A DNA stretch of 64,000 nt from CAWAND01 sp963797485 (GCA_963797485.1 CAWCPF010000003.1:930001-994000), one strand, 5' to 3'. Counted from the stretch's first letter, positions 35,412 to 45,082 are shown. Numbers and translations: made by a program. Notes: generated from the sequence alone by a model not told the origin.

Positions 35412-36374
35412 TCATGCCCAGAACATCTCTCCAGGCGGCTCCAAAGCCACCGCCTCCTGCAAAGCTGCCAGTCCCTTGCGCAGCCCTTCGTCAAAGGACA
35501 ACAGACCGTCCTCGTGTTCGATGGAAATGACGTGGTCATAGCCAACCACACGCAGGGCGCTCACGATGTCTTTCCAGACCTTGATGTCGTGCCCATATCC
35601 GATTGTGCGGAAAGTCCAGGCCCGATCCGGGATGCGAGTGTACGGTTTGCCATCGTTGCAGCCATTGACCTGGATGTTCAGCGGATCCAGGTAGCAGTCC
35701 TTGCCGTGCACGTGGACGATCGCCGATCCCAGCTTGCGGATGGCGGCCACCGGATCGACCCCGTTCCAAAACAGATGGCTGGGGTCGAAATTGCAGCCCA
35801 GGGCGTCGCCGCAAACCTCGCGCATACGCAGCAGGGTCTCCACGTTGTAGATCAGCATCCCTGGATGCATCTCGACCCCTATCTGGACCGCGTGCGCGCC
35901 GGCGTATTCGGCGGCTGAACGCCAGTAGGGGATGCCCACCTTCGTCCACTGGTAATCGAGGATCTCGAGGAAGTGCGGGGGCCAAGGACAGGTGACCCAG
36001 TTGGGGCGTGAATCTCCCGGCCCTCCGGCGGGCAGACCGGAGAGCACGTTGATGGCCGGGACGCCCAGCTTGGCGGCCAGGTCGACCGTCTTTCTAAACA
36101 AAACATCGCTCGGTCCGGCGATGGTCCGGTCCGGGCTGAGCGGGTCCCAATGACAGCTCAGCGCGCTGATGATCAGGCCGCGGCTTTCCACAGTCTTCAG
36201 ATAGGCCTTGCGCTTTTCTGGGCTGGCGAGCAGGCCCTCCAAATCGCAGTGGTGGCTGCCGGGGTACCCGCCGGTGCCGATCTCGACGGCGGTCGCACCG
36301 GCGGCAGCGATCCGATCCAGGGCGTCTTCGAAGCCCAAGTCCTGGTACAAGACGGAGAACACACCTATCCGCAT
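35412..36374 (-). CDS. TIM-barrel sugar (phosphate) isomerase/epimerase
   Basis: The 320-residue AP-endonuclease-2-like TIM barrel (IolE/xylose-isomerase-like) has metal ligands in IGVEMHPG, GCNFDPSHLFW, VHVHGKD and SIEHED, in the expected order: E, D/H, H, E. Such proteins isomerise, epimerise or dehydrate sugars and inositols. In this operon it may convert the imported sugar before the PfkB kinase acts. GGAGCCTCCG precedes the ATG. Confidence 0.86.
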   Translation of the reverse strand: MRIGVFSVLYQDLGFEDALDRIAAAGATAVEIGTGGYPGSHHCDLEGLLASPEKRKAYLKTVESRGLIISALSCHWDPLSPDRTIAGPSDVLFRKTVDLAAKLGVPAINVLSGLPAGGPGDSRPNWVTCPWPPHFLEILDYQWTKVGIPYWRSAAEYAGAHAVQIGVEMHPGMLIYNVETLLRMREVCGDALGCNFDPSHLFWNGVDPVAAIRKLGSAIVHVHGKDCYLDPLNIQVNGCNDGKPYTRIPDRAWTFRTIGYGHDIKVWKDIVSALRVVGYDHVISIEHEDGLLSFDEGLRKGLAALQEAVALEPPGEMFWA

Positions 36375-36388
36375 CGGAGGCTCCTTCC

Positions 36389-37675
36389 TTACAGCAGGTC
36401 CTGCTGGCGTCTCAACTGGACGACGGTTTGGCCTTCGTTAAGGGCGACATCTTCCCAGGTCAGCACCTGGCCCTGTGGGACGGGGTTGACCAGCTTGGCC
36501 CCGGGCGCCAACCCGACCGGCAGCGCGTTCAGCTGCATGGCTGTCTGGGCATTATCGAGGCTGCCATGGAAGGTGTAGCCTCCAAAGGCGTCGAGAGTTC
36601 TCACCGGCTTTCAGATCGCGCTTGGCGACGGTCAGGACTTCGGCCACCGGCCGGTCGAGGGGCACCAGAGTGGTCTGGCGGTGAATGAATGCCCGGGCGA
36701 CCGACAAGGGCGCTTCAATGAACCACAAGTGGTAGGGGCGGAAGAAGGTGAAGTAGTGTCCGCTCCCGACTTTGAGGTAGGCCAGGTCGGCGCTCAAACG
36801 CGGATCGTCGATGCGAACCGTGATGAAGACCCCGCCTGACATGGCCGGCCCTTGCACAAAATCCACCGTGCCTGGCGAGCGGATCAGGCCCCCATCCGAC
36901 TCAAGGGCGAACAACTGAGATACCGTGTTCAGATCGGCCTGCGGCCCGATCATGCCGCGTTGTTGGGGCAGACAACCGGTGGCGTTGGCCGAGCAGGCCA
37001 TTTCGAACATGGTCTTGGTGCCGTCGACATATGAAGCCACCTGGAAGGCATCTTTGTCGGCGCGCCGGGCCGATTTCGGCCACATCGTCGGGTGTGGCCA
37101 GCGGGTTGAGCGGATTGTTCTTCCCCTTGCCGATGACGATGGGTTCGAATCCCAGACTGGTGACGAAATCCCACAGCTCCATCAAGCAGCCCGGTTCATC
37201 GCCGGACGAGACTGTATAGAGCACGCCGGCCCGCTCTGCCAGATGTTTCAAGATGCGCCCGACGGTCACATCGGCTTCGATGTTGACCATCACCACGTCT
37301 TTGCCGTGCTCGATGCAGCCCATGGCAGTTTCGGCCCCCGAGTCCGGCGAAGGGGTGACATCGGCCACGATGTCCACCGCCGGAACCTCGGCCGCCAGGC
37401 GGTACGAGCCCGTCACGACGCGCCGGCCCTGGCCGATGGCATCGGCTGCGGCGTCGCTGGATTCGGTTTCGACGATCTTTTCGGCAGGCACACCGCAGGC
37501 CTCGAAGGCCCGGCGAGCCAGGGCGATGTCAGGGTCGGCCAGGATGTCGACGCGCATGCCGGGCATACGTTCCACCTGGTACACGAAACCGCTGCCGATC
37601 CACCCGGCGCCGCTCACACCCAACCTGATGGGCATACCCTGGGCTTCGCGTTGAGAAAGCTCTTCGTGCAGCATG
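36389..37675 (-). CDS. SAF-domain NAD(P)-dependent dehydrogenase, COG4091 type (two frameshifts)
   Basis: The family looks like a homoserine dehydrogenase joined to a SAF domain; its reaction is not established. The start at 37675 (MLHEELSQREAQGMPIRLG) is chosen by alignment with the paralogue at 52089. One extra base near 37080 and another near 36598 break the frame. Corrected, it has the Rossmann part (LGVSGAGWIGSGFVYQVERM), the shared IGKGKNNPLNPLATP and SYVDGTKTMFEMA blocks, and a C-terminal SAF part (LDAFGGYTFHGSLDNAQTA). It follows the transketolase subunit with no gap. Confidence 0.82.
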
Positions 37676-38653
37676 TCAGCTCGCAACCTGCTTGCCGGCA
37701 TGGATATCGAGGCAGGCGTCGAAGATGTCTTGGGACGTTAAGTGGTACTTGACGAGCAGCTCATTCGGGTCGCCCGATTCGGCGTAACCGTCGGCGAGCC
37801 CGACAAAGCGCATGGGAACCGGATGCCGGCCGGCGACGATGCGGGCAACGTTGCTGCCCATGCCGCCAGTCAACAAGTGCTCCTCGGCGCACACGATGGC
37901 ACCCGTCTCACGCGCCGCCGCCACCAGGGCGGCCTCATCGATCGGACGCAGGCTGTACAGATCGATCACCCGAGCCTGAATGGAGCGCTCCGCCAGCATG
38001 GCGGCGGCGTCCATGGCGGCCGGGACCATCAACCCGCAGGCGACGATGGTGAGATCGTCCCCTGGGCGGACGGTGTGGCTTCCGCCGAGGTGAAACTCCG
38101 GCCCGGGCTCAGGGTAAATTTCCGGCATCGGCGCGCGGCTGGAACGCAGCCAGACCGGTCCGACATGATCGGTGGCGGCTTTGACCAGGGCGTGCATGGA
38201 GGTCCGATCGCATGGCACCAGCATGGCTACCGTCGGCAGGCCGCCGACGAGGGCCAGGTCTTCAATCCCCATCTGGGTCACCCCGTCTTTGCCCAGGGTG
38301 ATGCCACCGTGGCTGCCGAGGATCTTGGCGTTGACGTTCGAGATGGCGATCGAAAGACGGATCTGGTCGTAAGCATTGCACAACAAGAACGACGAGAAAC
38401 TGGTGATCCACGGGATCAGCCCGCACGAGGCCATGCCGGCACCGATGGACGCCAGATTGCTCTCGGCGATGCCGATGTTGAAGAAACGGTCCGGAAACGC
38501 TTTGCGGACACTCTCGGCCTTGGTGGAGTTCCCCAGATCACCGTCCAGCACCACCACGCGCGGATTGTCGGTGGTCACCTTGAGCAACGCCTCGCCAAAG
38601 GCGTCCCGCAGCTGGCCGCCCGGTTTCAGGCCGGCGGCTTGTCCTAGTTCCAT
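37676..38653 (-). CDS. Transketolase C-terminal subunit (pyrimidine and C domains)
   Basis: The 325 residues cover the second half of transketolase: VLDGDLGNSTKAESVRKAFP, FFNIGIAESNLASIGAGMA with the catalytic glutamate, and the C-terminal domain VVACGLMVPAAMDAA. It joins the separately encoded N-terminal subunit upstream (overlap of 10 bases) to make a two-subunit enzyme that transfers a two-carbon glycolaldehyde unit. Split transketolases in catabolic operons often act on unusual ketose phosphates. Confidence 0.93.
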   Translation of the reverse strand: MELGQAAGLKPGGQLRDAFGEALLKVTTDNPRVVVLDGDLGNSTKAESVRKAFPDRFFNIGIAESNLASIGAGMASCGLIPWITSFSSFLLCNAYDQIRLSIAISNVNAKILGSHGGITLGKDGVTQMGIEDLALVGGLPTVAMLVPCDRTSMHALVKAATDHVGPVWLRSSRAPMPEIYPEPGPEFHLGGSHTVRPGDDLTIVACGLMVPAAMDAAAMLAERSIQARVIDLYSLRPIDEAALVAAARETGAIVCAEEHLLTGGMGSNVARIVAGRHPVPMRFVGLADGYAESGDPNELLVKYHLTSQDIFDACLDIHAGKQVAS

Positions 38654-39489
38654 GCCAGCTCCTTCCGGGCTTCCTCAGCCTGCACAGGGGTCAGGGCCCG
38701 CCCATGAAATGTGAAATCCTGCTCGACAAAACTGACGCCTTTGCCCTTGACCGTGTGGGCGATCAAGATCTGGGGCTTGCCCGAGATGGTCTGAAGGGTG
38801 GTGAGCTTGGCTATGAGCTGTTCGGTTGAGTGCCCATCGCACTCATCGACGTGCCAGCCGAACGCCCGCCACTTGTCTGCCAGCGGCTCGAGCCCCATTT
38901 CGCGGCTGATGGGCCCGGTCTCCTGATAGCCGTTGTAGTCGAGGATAGCGGTCAGCCGGTCGCACTTGAAATGCGCCGCCGCCATGGCAGCCTCCCAAAC
39001 CTGGCCGGCTTCGCACTCGCCGTCGCCAATCAGGACGTAAACGCGGTAGTCCTGTTGGTTGAGCCGCCCCGCCAGTACGTGACCAATCCCCAGGGAGAGA
39101 CCCTGGCCGAGGGATCCCGAAGTGCACTCGACGCCCGGCATACATCCTTGAATTGGATGGCCCTGCATGGGGCTGCCGATTTTGCGCAGCTCCCCCAGCA
39201 TCTCGAGGCTGAAGTAGCCTGCGCGGGCGAGGATGGCGTACAGCAGAGGCGCGGCATGACCCTTGCTCATCAGGAACCGATCACGCTCGGGCCACCAGGG
39301 ATCCTCGGGTCGATAGCGGAGCAAGCCCCCAAAGTACAGCGCCACCATGATTTCGACGGCCGACCACGAGCTGGACGGATGACCGGAAGCGGCCCGAGTG
39401 GTGCTTTCCAGGATATCCAGCCGGATGGTATGGGCCAATTCATTGAGTTGTTTGAGATCAAGGGTTTTCGGATAATGCTCAGACATCAT
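38644..39489 (-). CDS. Transketolase N-terminal subunit (thiamine diphosphate-binding)
   Basis: The 281 residues contain the thiamine-diphosphate motif, starting GDGECEAGQVWEAAMAAAHF and ending at LDYN. Also seen are the substrate histidine in ASGHPSSSWS, and MSKGHAAPLLYAIL. It overlaps the kinase stop upstream and the C-terminal subunit downstream. Confidence 0.94.
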   Translation of the reverse strand: MMSEHYPKTLDLKQLNELAHTIRLDILESTTRAASGHPSSSWSAVEIMVALYFGGLLRYRPEDPWWPERDRFLMSKGHAAPLLYAILARAGYFSLEMLGELRKIGSPMQGHPIQGCMPGVECTSGSLGQGLSLGIGHVLAGRLNQQDYRVYVLIGDGECEAGQVWEAAMAAAHFKCDRLTAILDYNGYQETGPISREMGLEPLADKWRAFGWHVDECDGHSTEQLIAKLTTLQTISGKPQILIAHTVKGKGVSFVEQDFTFHGRALTPVQAEEARKELAWN

Positions 39490-40444
39490 GACTCCCCAGA
39501 AAGGTTTGGACCTGTTCCAAAGTCGGCAGGGCCGGGATGACGCCCTGCCTTAACGCGGTCAGGGCGGCGACGGCGTTGGCGTAGCGCATATGGCCCGTCA
39601 GGCGCTCGGGGTCCAGCTCGGCGCGCCAATTCGATCCGGAGACTAATCGACACAGCAATCCCGCCATGAATGCATCCCCGCAGCCCGTGGCGTCAACGGT
39701 CTCGACCGGGTAAGCCGGAACCAGCCCGGCGCCTTGCGGGCTGAAGAACTGGCTCCCACCAGAGCCCCGCGTGAGCACCACCACGCTGGGGCCCAACTCA
39801 AAGAGCATGGCGGCGGTCGTCTCCGGCTTTTGCCCTCGGCCCAGTAGCTCCATCTCGGTTTCATTGACCTTGACCAGGTCGGAGCGGGCGGCGAACTCGA
39901 GCGCCATGCTTCTAGCGGCGGCGGGCGACGGCCAAAAAGTCGGGCGGTAGTTCACGTCGTATGAAATCAGGCTGCCTGCTTGGCGGGCTATTTCGATGGC
40001 GCTGGAGGTGGCGCTGCGGCTCGGTTCGTCGGTCAGGCTGAGCGAACCGAAATGGAATACCCGGGCGGAGTGGATCAATGATGAATCCAGCTCGGCGGGC
40101 TCAAGGCGAGTATCCGCGCCCGGGTTGCGATAAAAAACGCATTCATATGAGTTGGGGTCCGGCTGCGACAGCAACACCATGGTGGTTCGAGCATCGGGAT
40201 CGAAACGCAGGCCCTGCACGTTGACGCCTTCATGCACAAGGATGGATTCGAGCCAGTGTCCATACGGATCGTCGCCGACCTTGCCTATGAACGCGCTCGA
40301 ATAACCCAATCTGGAGGCGGCTACGGCCGCGTTGGCCATGGCCCCGCCCGGAGTCGGCTTCAGGGCGGTCACCTCGGTCAGAGGACGGCCGATCTCGACC
40401 GGAAACATGTCAACCAGCAGTTCACCCAGACAGATGAGGTCCAT
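39479..40444 (-). CDS. PfkB-family carbohydrate kinase
   Basis: The 321-residue ribokinase-fold kinase starts MDLICLGELLVDMFPVE and has GGAMANAAVAASRLG in the sugar-binding lid. The C-terminal motif ETVDATGCGDAFMAGLL contains the catalytic aspartate, with cysteine in place of the usual alanine. It phosphorylates a ketose or similar sugar with ATP. In this operon its product could feed the transketolase encoded next. Confidence 0.92.
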   Translation of the reverse strand: MDLICLGELLVDMFPVEIGRPLTEVTALKPTPGGAMANAAVAASRLGYSSAFIGKVGDDPYGHWLESILVHEGVNVQGLRFDPDARTTMVLLSQPDPNSYECVFYRNPGADTRLEPAELDSSLIHSARVFHFGSLSLTDEPSRSATSSAIEIARQAGSLISYDVNYRPTFWPSPAAARSMALEFAARSDLVKVNETEMELLGRGQKPETTAAMLFELGPSVVVLTRGSGGSQFFSPQGAGLVPAYPVETVDATGCGDAFMAGLLCRLVSGSNWRAELDPERLTGHMRYANAVAALTALRQGVIPALPTLEQVQTFLGSHDV

Positions 40445-40450
40445 GCCAGC

Positions 40451-41183
40451 TCACTCGCGCACTTCCCCATACAAGGCGTACCGGTCCCCGCGGTAGTAAA
40501 TGCGCAGGAACTCCGATGGGGCATTGGTTTGGGAATAGGAGACACGCTCGACGAACAGCAGGGGCGACCGGCTTGGTATGCCCAGCATTTTGGCCTGCGG
40601 CCGGGACGAGATGACGGCCCGGATGGTTTGATGGGCGCGCACAAACCGCAGTCCATACCTTTGAGTGAGCACGGACTTGAGGGACGCCTTCTCGAGATCC
40701 ACCTCTAGGAGCCCAGGGCAGAGTTCGTGGACCAGGTGGGAATTCCTCGATGCTCATGGGTTCCCCATCCGCCAGCCTGAGGCGGTCAATGCGCGCCAGC
40801 GTGGTTCCGTCGGCAATCTGCAGGCGCTCGGCGATCTCATGCGGCGCCGGGATGAGGTCGGCGAACAGGACCTGCGTGGTAGGCGTGAAGCCGCGCTGGG
40901 TCATGTCTTCGGTGAAGCTCAGGATTCGGCTCAAGGCGTGTTCGAGGGTATGTTTGGACACAAAGGTGCCCCGGCCTTGCTGCCGGTAGATCAGGCCCTC
41001 GTTCACCAGCCGGTGCAGCACCTGCCGCACCACGATTCGACTGACTTTGTATTCCGCGGTGAGCTCAGATTCGGGCGGAATCATGCCCCCCTCGACCCAT
41101 TGGCGGCTGAGAATCTTGCCGCGCAATATGTCGTAAAGCTGTTGGTGAAGGGGCAGTCTGCTCAGGCGGTTGACGGCGTCCAT
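40451..41183 (-). CDS. GntR/HutC-family transcriptional regulator (one frameshift)
   Basis: The start at 41183 is MDAVNRLSRLPLHQQLYDI. The winged helix (EYKVSRIVVRQVLHRLV) leads into a UTRA domain. One extra base in a GGG run (40738-40740, plus strand) breaks the frame. Skipping it gives HLVHELCPGLLEVDLEKAS and the normal end FLRIYYRGDRYALYGEV. The corrected length is 243 residues, as in the GntR at 28836. It probably regulates its own operon through the palindrome at 42418. Confidence 0.88.
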
Positions 41184-41226
41184 GGGGCCCCAGTCAGATT
41201 GATTCCGAGACGAATGGCAAACACTC

Positions 41227-42351
41227 TTACCCGGACGGCAGATCGATCCACCGGCCGGCGGCGGCGGACTGACCAACCGCATCCAGGACCTGCTGGCACT
41301 TCCAGCCATCGCGGAAATCCGGCATGACGGACGTGTGGCCGTCGATGGCGACCAGCAAGTCGTAGATTTCGTGAATAAACGTGTGCTCCCAGCCGATGAT
41401 GTGCCCCGGCGGCCACCAGGCGCTGAGATATGGATGTGAGTGCTCGGTGACCATGATGGTATGGAAGCCCTGGACTTCGGGCGGATCTTCGGTGGAGAAG
41501 AACTCCAGCTCATTCATCCGCTCCAGGTTGAACACCAGGCCGCCCTTGCTCCCGAACAGTTCGAAGCGCAAGAAATTCTTGCGACCCGTCGCCAAACGCG
41601 TGGCCAAGAACGCTCCCTGGGCTCCGTTGACAAACCGCGCCAGAAAGGCTGTGGCGTCATCGGCGGTGACCTTTCCTTTTGAGCCGTCGGACTTGGTGCG
41701 CTCCTTGATGAACACCTCTTGGACACCATTCACGGCCTCAATGTCCCCGACCAGATATCGGGCCAGGTCAACCGTGTGGGCGTTCATGTCTCCGTGGGCG
41801 CCCGAGCCGGCTTCGGCGATGTCGTTCCGCCAGACGTAAGGGAAGGCGGGATCGAGGAGCCAATCCTGGTAGTACACGGCATTGAAGTGGTACACCGTGC
41901 CGATGCGTCCCTGATCGATGAGCTGCTTGGCGAGCACGATGGCGGGCACGCGGCGGTAGTTGAAAGCCACCATGTGGGTCACGCCGGCGGCTTCGGCGGC
42001 TTCATACATTTGGCGCGCCTCGTCGGCGTTCATGGCGATCGGTTTTTCGCACAAGATGTGCTTGCCACGCTTGGCGGCGTCCAGGGCCATCGGGAGATGG
42101 GTGGAATTGGAGGTGCAGATGTCGACCAGATCAATGTCGTCCCGGGCGGTGAGCCGCTCCCACGAGGTCTCGGTCGACTGATAGCCGAACTGCCCGGCGA
42201 AGCGGGCCAGCTGGGCCTGGTCCCGGCCGCAGGCGGCTGTCAGCACGGGGCGCAGGGGGGAAGGAAAAAAATAGCCCACATCGATGTAGGCATTCGAATG
42301 CGCCCGCCCCATAAAACGCGTGCCGATCATCCCGACCCGGATGTCCGTCAT
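41227..42351 (-). CDS. Gfo/Idh/MocA-family oxidoreductase
   Basis: I chose ATG 42351 (MTDIRVGMIGTRFMGRAHS). The 374 residues have an N-terminal NAD(P) fold, the family signature ILCEKPIAMNADEARQM, and MVAFNYRRVPAIVLAKQLI. These enzymes oxidise or reduce sugars and inositols at a carbinol. It is the first gene of the long operon ending at 29581, directly behind the palindromic operator. Confidence 0.9.
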   Translation of the reverse strand: MTDIRVGMIGTRFMGRAHSNAYIDVGYFFPSPLRPVLTAACGRDQAQLARFAGQFGYQSTETSWERLTARDDIDLVDICTSNSTHLPMALDAAKRGKHILCEKPIAMNADEARQMYEAAEAAGVTHMVAFNYRRVPAIVLAKQLIDQGRIGTVYHFNAVYYQDWLLDPAFPYVWRNDIAEAGSGAHGDMNAHTVDLARYLVGDIEAVNGVQEVFIKERTKSDGSKGKVTADDATAFLARFVNGAQGAFLATRLATGRKNFLRFELFGSKGGLVFNLERMNELEFFSTEDPPEVQGFHTIMVTEHSHPYLSAWWPPGHIIGWEHTFIHEIYDLLVAIDGHTSVMPDFRDGWKCQQVLDAVGQSAAAGRWIDLPSG

Positions 42352-42417
42352 AAGGCCTCCGCGAGTGAGCCAGGAAGCCGAGCGTTGTCGCGCCCCGGCA
42401 GGCCGCACATTGCAAGG

Positions 42418-42445
42418 ACATTATAACGTTATAACGTTATAATGT
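42418..42445. promoter_or_regulatory. Perfect 28-bp palindrome, operator of the sugar operon
   Basis: The half-site ACATTATAACGTTA is followed immediately by its exact reverse complement. The element lies 66 bases before the Gfo/Idh start. A diverged copy occurs at 28725. Length and AT-rich symmetry fit a GntR dimer site overlapping the operon promoter. Confidence 0.75.
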
Positions 42446-42543
42446 CGATCGGCAGGGCCTCGACAGTGCCTTGACAGTGCCTTGGCGGGGCCTCGGCGAG
42501 GCTGACGGCCGTGTGCCGCCGCGACCAGGGCTAGAATGGTGCT

Positions 42544-43755
42544 ATGGCGTATGGACTGTACCTGCACATCCCCTTCTGCCGGCATCGCTGTGCCTACTGC
42601 GACTTCAATACGTATGCCGGGCTGGAGGACCTGATTCCGGCCTACACCCGGGCTCTGGGCGCGGAAATCCGGGGGGTCGGAGCGCAGGCGCGCCAGGGGG
42701 ACAAGCCCGCCCAAGTAAGTACGGTCTTTTTCGGAGGCGGAACGCCGTCGCTTCTCCCCCCGACAACCGTCGGCGCGCTCCTGGACCACGTCCGCGCCAG
42801 CTTCCAACTTGCCGAAGCGGCCGAAATCACCCTGGAAGCCAATCCTGGCACGGTCCAGGCCGATCAATTCGAGGCCTTGCGGCGAGCCGGGGTCAATCGG
42901 CTTTCGTTTGGCATGCAATCCAGCCACCCGGATGAGCTGCGCCTGCTCGAGCGCCAGCACGGCATGGCCGAAGTGAGCCAGGCCGTGCGCTGGGCGCGTG
43001 AGGCCGGATTCGGTCAGGTCAACCTGGACTTGATCTATGGCCTTCCCAATCAGCCTATCGCCGCCTGGCAATCCAGCCTGCGAGCGGCGCTCGATTTGGA
43101 GCCGGACCATGTGTCTTTATATGCCCTGAGCCTCGAGTTTGGAACCCCGATGCGCAAATGGGTCGAGACCGGCACTTTGCCGGAACCCGATCCGGATTTG
43201 GCAGCCGACATGTACGAATGGGCATCTGAGACCCTGTCCGGCGGGGGTTTTCTGCAATACGAGCTCTCGAACTGGGCGCGCTCGGCGCCGGAAGGCGGTC
43301 CGCTCGCCTGCCAACACAATCTGCATGTTTGGCGTCACGGGGAGTATTTCGGGCTGGGCGCCGGCGCACACGGCTTTGCCAACGGATGGCGCGTCTCGGA
43401 TGTTCGCTCACCCCGCGCCTACATTCAACGCTTGGATGGAGCTGCGTGGGATGGCCGACTCCCCTTTTCACCCGCGACGGAGTGGGCGGAAAAGCAGGAC
43501 GCGGCCCGGCTCAAGAGCGACCGGATGATTCTGGGACTGAGGCTGACCTCGGAAGGGGTGTCCGAGGCTGGCTACGCCCAGTCCTTCGGCGCCGCCGTCG
43601 ACACCGATTTCGGAGGCGCCATCGACCGGCTGTCTGAAGACGGATTGTTGACCCGGTCTGCCGGGCGAATATGTCTGACGCCTCGGGGCCGGCTGCTGGG
43701 TAACCGGGTGTTTGAGGCACTGCTCTCGCCGCAATCGGATCTGGCCCCGAGCTGA
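42544..43755 (+). CDS. hemW: HemW-like radical SAM protein (coproporphyrinogen III oxidase-like)
   Basis: The 403-residue radical SAM protein has the CxxxCxxC cluster in HIPFCRHRCAYCDF, then VFFGGGTPSLL, GVNRLSFGMQS and VNLDLIYGLPNQ, and a C-terminal HemN-type domain. HemW is now viewed as a haem chaperone or haem-insertion protein rather than a true HemN oxidase. It stands alone on the plus strand between two leftward operons. Confidence 0.9.
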   Translation: MAYGLYLHIPFCRHRCAYCDFNTYAGLEDLIPAYTRALGAEIRGVGAQARQGDKPAQVSTVFFGGGTPSLLPPTTVGALLDHVRASFQLAEAAEITLEANPGTVQADQFEALRRAGVNRLSFGMQSSHPDELRLLERQHGMAEVSQAVRWAREAGFGQVNLDLIYGLPNQPIAAWQSSLRAALDLEPDHVSLYALSLEFGTPMRKWVETGTLPEPDPDLAADMYEWASETLSGGGFLQYELSNWARSAPEGGPLACQHNLHVWRHGEYFGLGAGAHGFANGWRVSDVRSPRAYIQRLDGAAWDGRLPFSPATEWAEKQDAARLKSDRMILGLRLTSEGVSEAGYAQSFGAAVDTDFGGAIDRLSEDGLLTRSAGRICLTPRGRLLGNRVFEALLSPQSDLAPS

Positions 43756-43777
43756 GGTTGCCGTCGAGGCTCAGGCG

Positions 43778-45082
43778 TCAGTTCCGGGCTGGTCGGTCCG
43801 GACCGGCCAGGGCCTCGGGCATCTCCAAAAGGCGATGCAGGTCGTCCAGAAACCGGGCCGCCATGGCGCCGTCCAGCACACGATGATCCACCGACAAGCT
43901 GAGCGTGCACATAGTCCGGACGACGATCTCATCGCCGGTGTCGGACGCCGGGATCGCCCGGCGAGCGAGGCGGCCGACGGCCAGGATGGCGCTCTCGGGC
44001 GGATTGATGATGGCCGAGAAGCGGTCGATCCCGTACATCCCCAGGTTGGAGATCGTAAAGGTGCCGCCCGATAAATCGTGCTGGCCCAGGCGACCCTGGC
44101 GCGCCCGCTCGGTGAGCTGGCGGAGCTCGCCGGCAATCGCCTGTAGGCTCTTGTCCTGCACCCTGTGGATGACCGGCACCACCAGTCCGTCCTGCAGGGC
44201 GACGGCCACGCCGACGTGAATCTCGGGATGCAATTGAATGACGTTTCCCTCGAGGCTGGCGTTGACCTCAGGGTGCCCGGCCAGCGCGGAGGCGACCGCT
44301 TTGACCAAGATGGCGGTCGCAGATATGCGCTCTGAACCCTCTTGGTTCAGCCTCTGCCGCAGCGCCTCCATGCGGGTGGCGTCTACGTCCACCTGAAGAG
44401 TGAAGTGCGGGGCGGTCCGGGCGCTGAAGGCCATTCGCTCAGCGATGGCCGCCCGCATGCCGACCAGCGGGATGGATTGGGCGCCTTCGGTCGCAAGACC
44501 TGGGTCCGTGGCAGACAAGACATCTTCGGCCTGGACGCGTCCCCGCGGCCCCGACCCGGAAAGGTCGCTCAAAGCGACATGGCGCTCGCCAGCCAGCCGG
44601 CGAGCAGCCGGCGTGGCCGCAATCCGGCTTGTGAGCGCCTGGCGGACGGCCTCAACGTCCCTGCGTGTGATCCGCCCGCCGGGTCCCGTTCCGGACAGCC
44701 GGTTCAGGTCGAGCCCGCGCTGGCCCGCTATTCTGGCTGCCAGGGGTGTGGCGCGTGCAGGCTTAGGTGAAGCCGGGTGCGGCCCGAGATGCGGCTCCGG
44801 AGCCGCCGGTTCTTTGGGCACCGGCGCGGACGGCGGCTCTTCGCCGGGTTGGACGACATAGGCCAGAATCTCGGTCGTGGCCAGCGTGTCCCCCTCGCGG
44901 GCCCGCAGGCCGGCCAGGATGCCGTCTTCAGGCGCCTCGACTTCCATGTTGATCTTATCGGTGGTGACCTCGACCACCGGCTCACCCTTCTCCACTCGAT
45001 CGCCCTCATGCTTAAGCCAGCGGGCGATTTGGGATTGCTCGTGGGTGAACCCGAATTTCGGGAGGATGATCTCGGTGGCCAC
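43778..45082 (-). CDS. pdhC: Dihydrolipoamide acyltransferase E2 of the pyruvate (2-oxoacid) dehydrogenase complex
   Basis: GTG 45082 (MATEIILPK-like start) is favoured; TTG 45106 is possible. Domains: one lipoyl domain with the lipoylated lysine in VEVTTDKINMEVEAPEDG, then two consecutive E3/E1-binding domains (ATPLAARIAGQRGLDLNRL and AATPAARRLAGERHVALS). The catalytic core ends in LSLSVDHRVLDGAMAARFL with the active histidine. Two peripheral binding domains are unusual with one lipoyl domain. No E3 gene is in the window. Confidence 0.93.
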   Translation of the reverse strand: MATEIILPKFGFTHEQSQIARWLKHEGDRVEKGEPVVEVTTDKINMEVEAPEDGILAGLRAREGDTLATTEILAYVVQPGEEPPSAPVPKEPAAPEPHLGPHPASPKPARATPLAARIAGQRGLDLNRLSGTGPGGRITRRDVEAVRQALTSRIAATPAARRLAGERHVALSDLSGSGPRGRVQAEDVLSATDPGLATEGAQSIPLVGMRAAIAERMAFSARTAPHFTLQVDVDATRMEALRQRLNQEGSERISATAILVKAVASALAGHPEVNASLEGNVIQLHPEIHVGVAVALQDGLVVPVIHRVQDKSLQAIAGELRQLTERARQGRLGQHDLSGGTFTISNLGMYGIDRFSAIINPPESAILAVGRLARRAIPASDTGDEIVVRTMCTLSLSVDHRVLDGAMAARFLDDLHRLLEMPEALAGPDRPARN

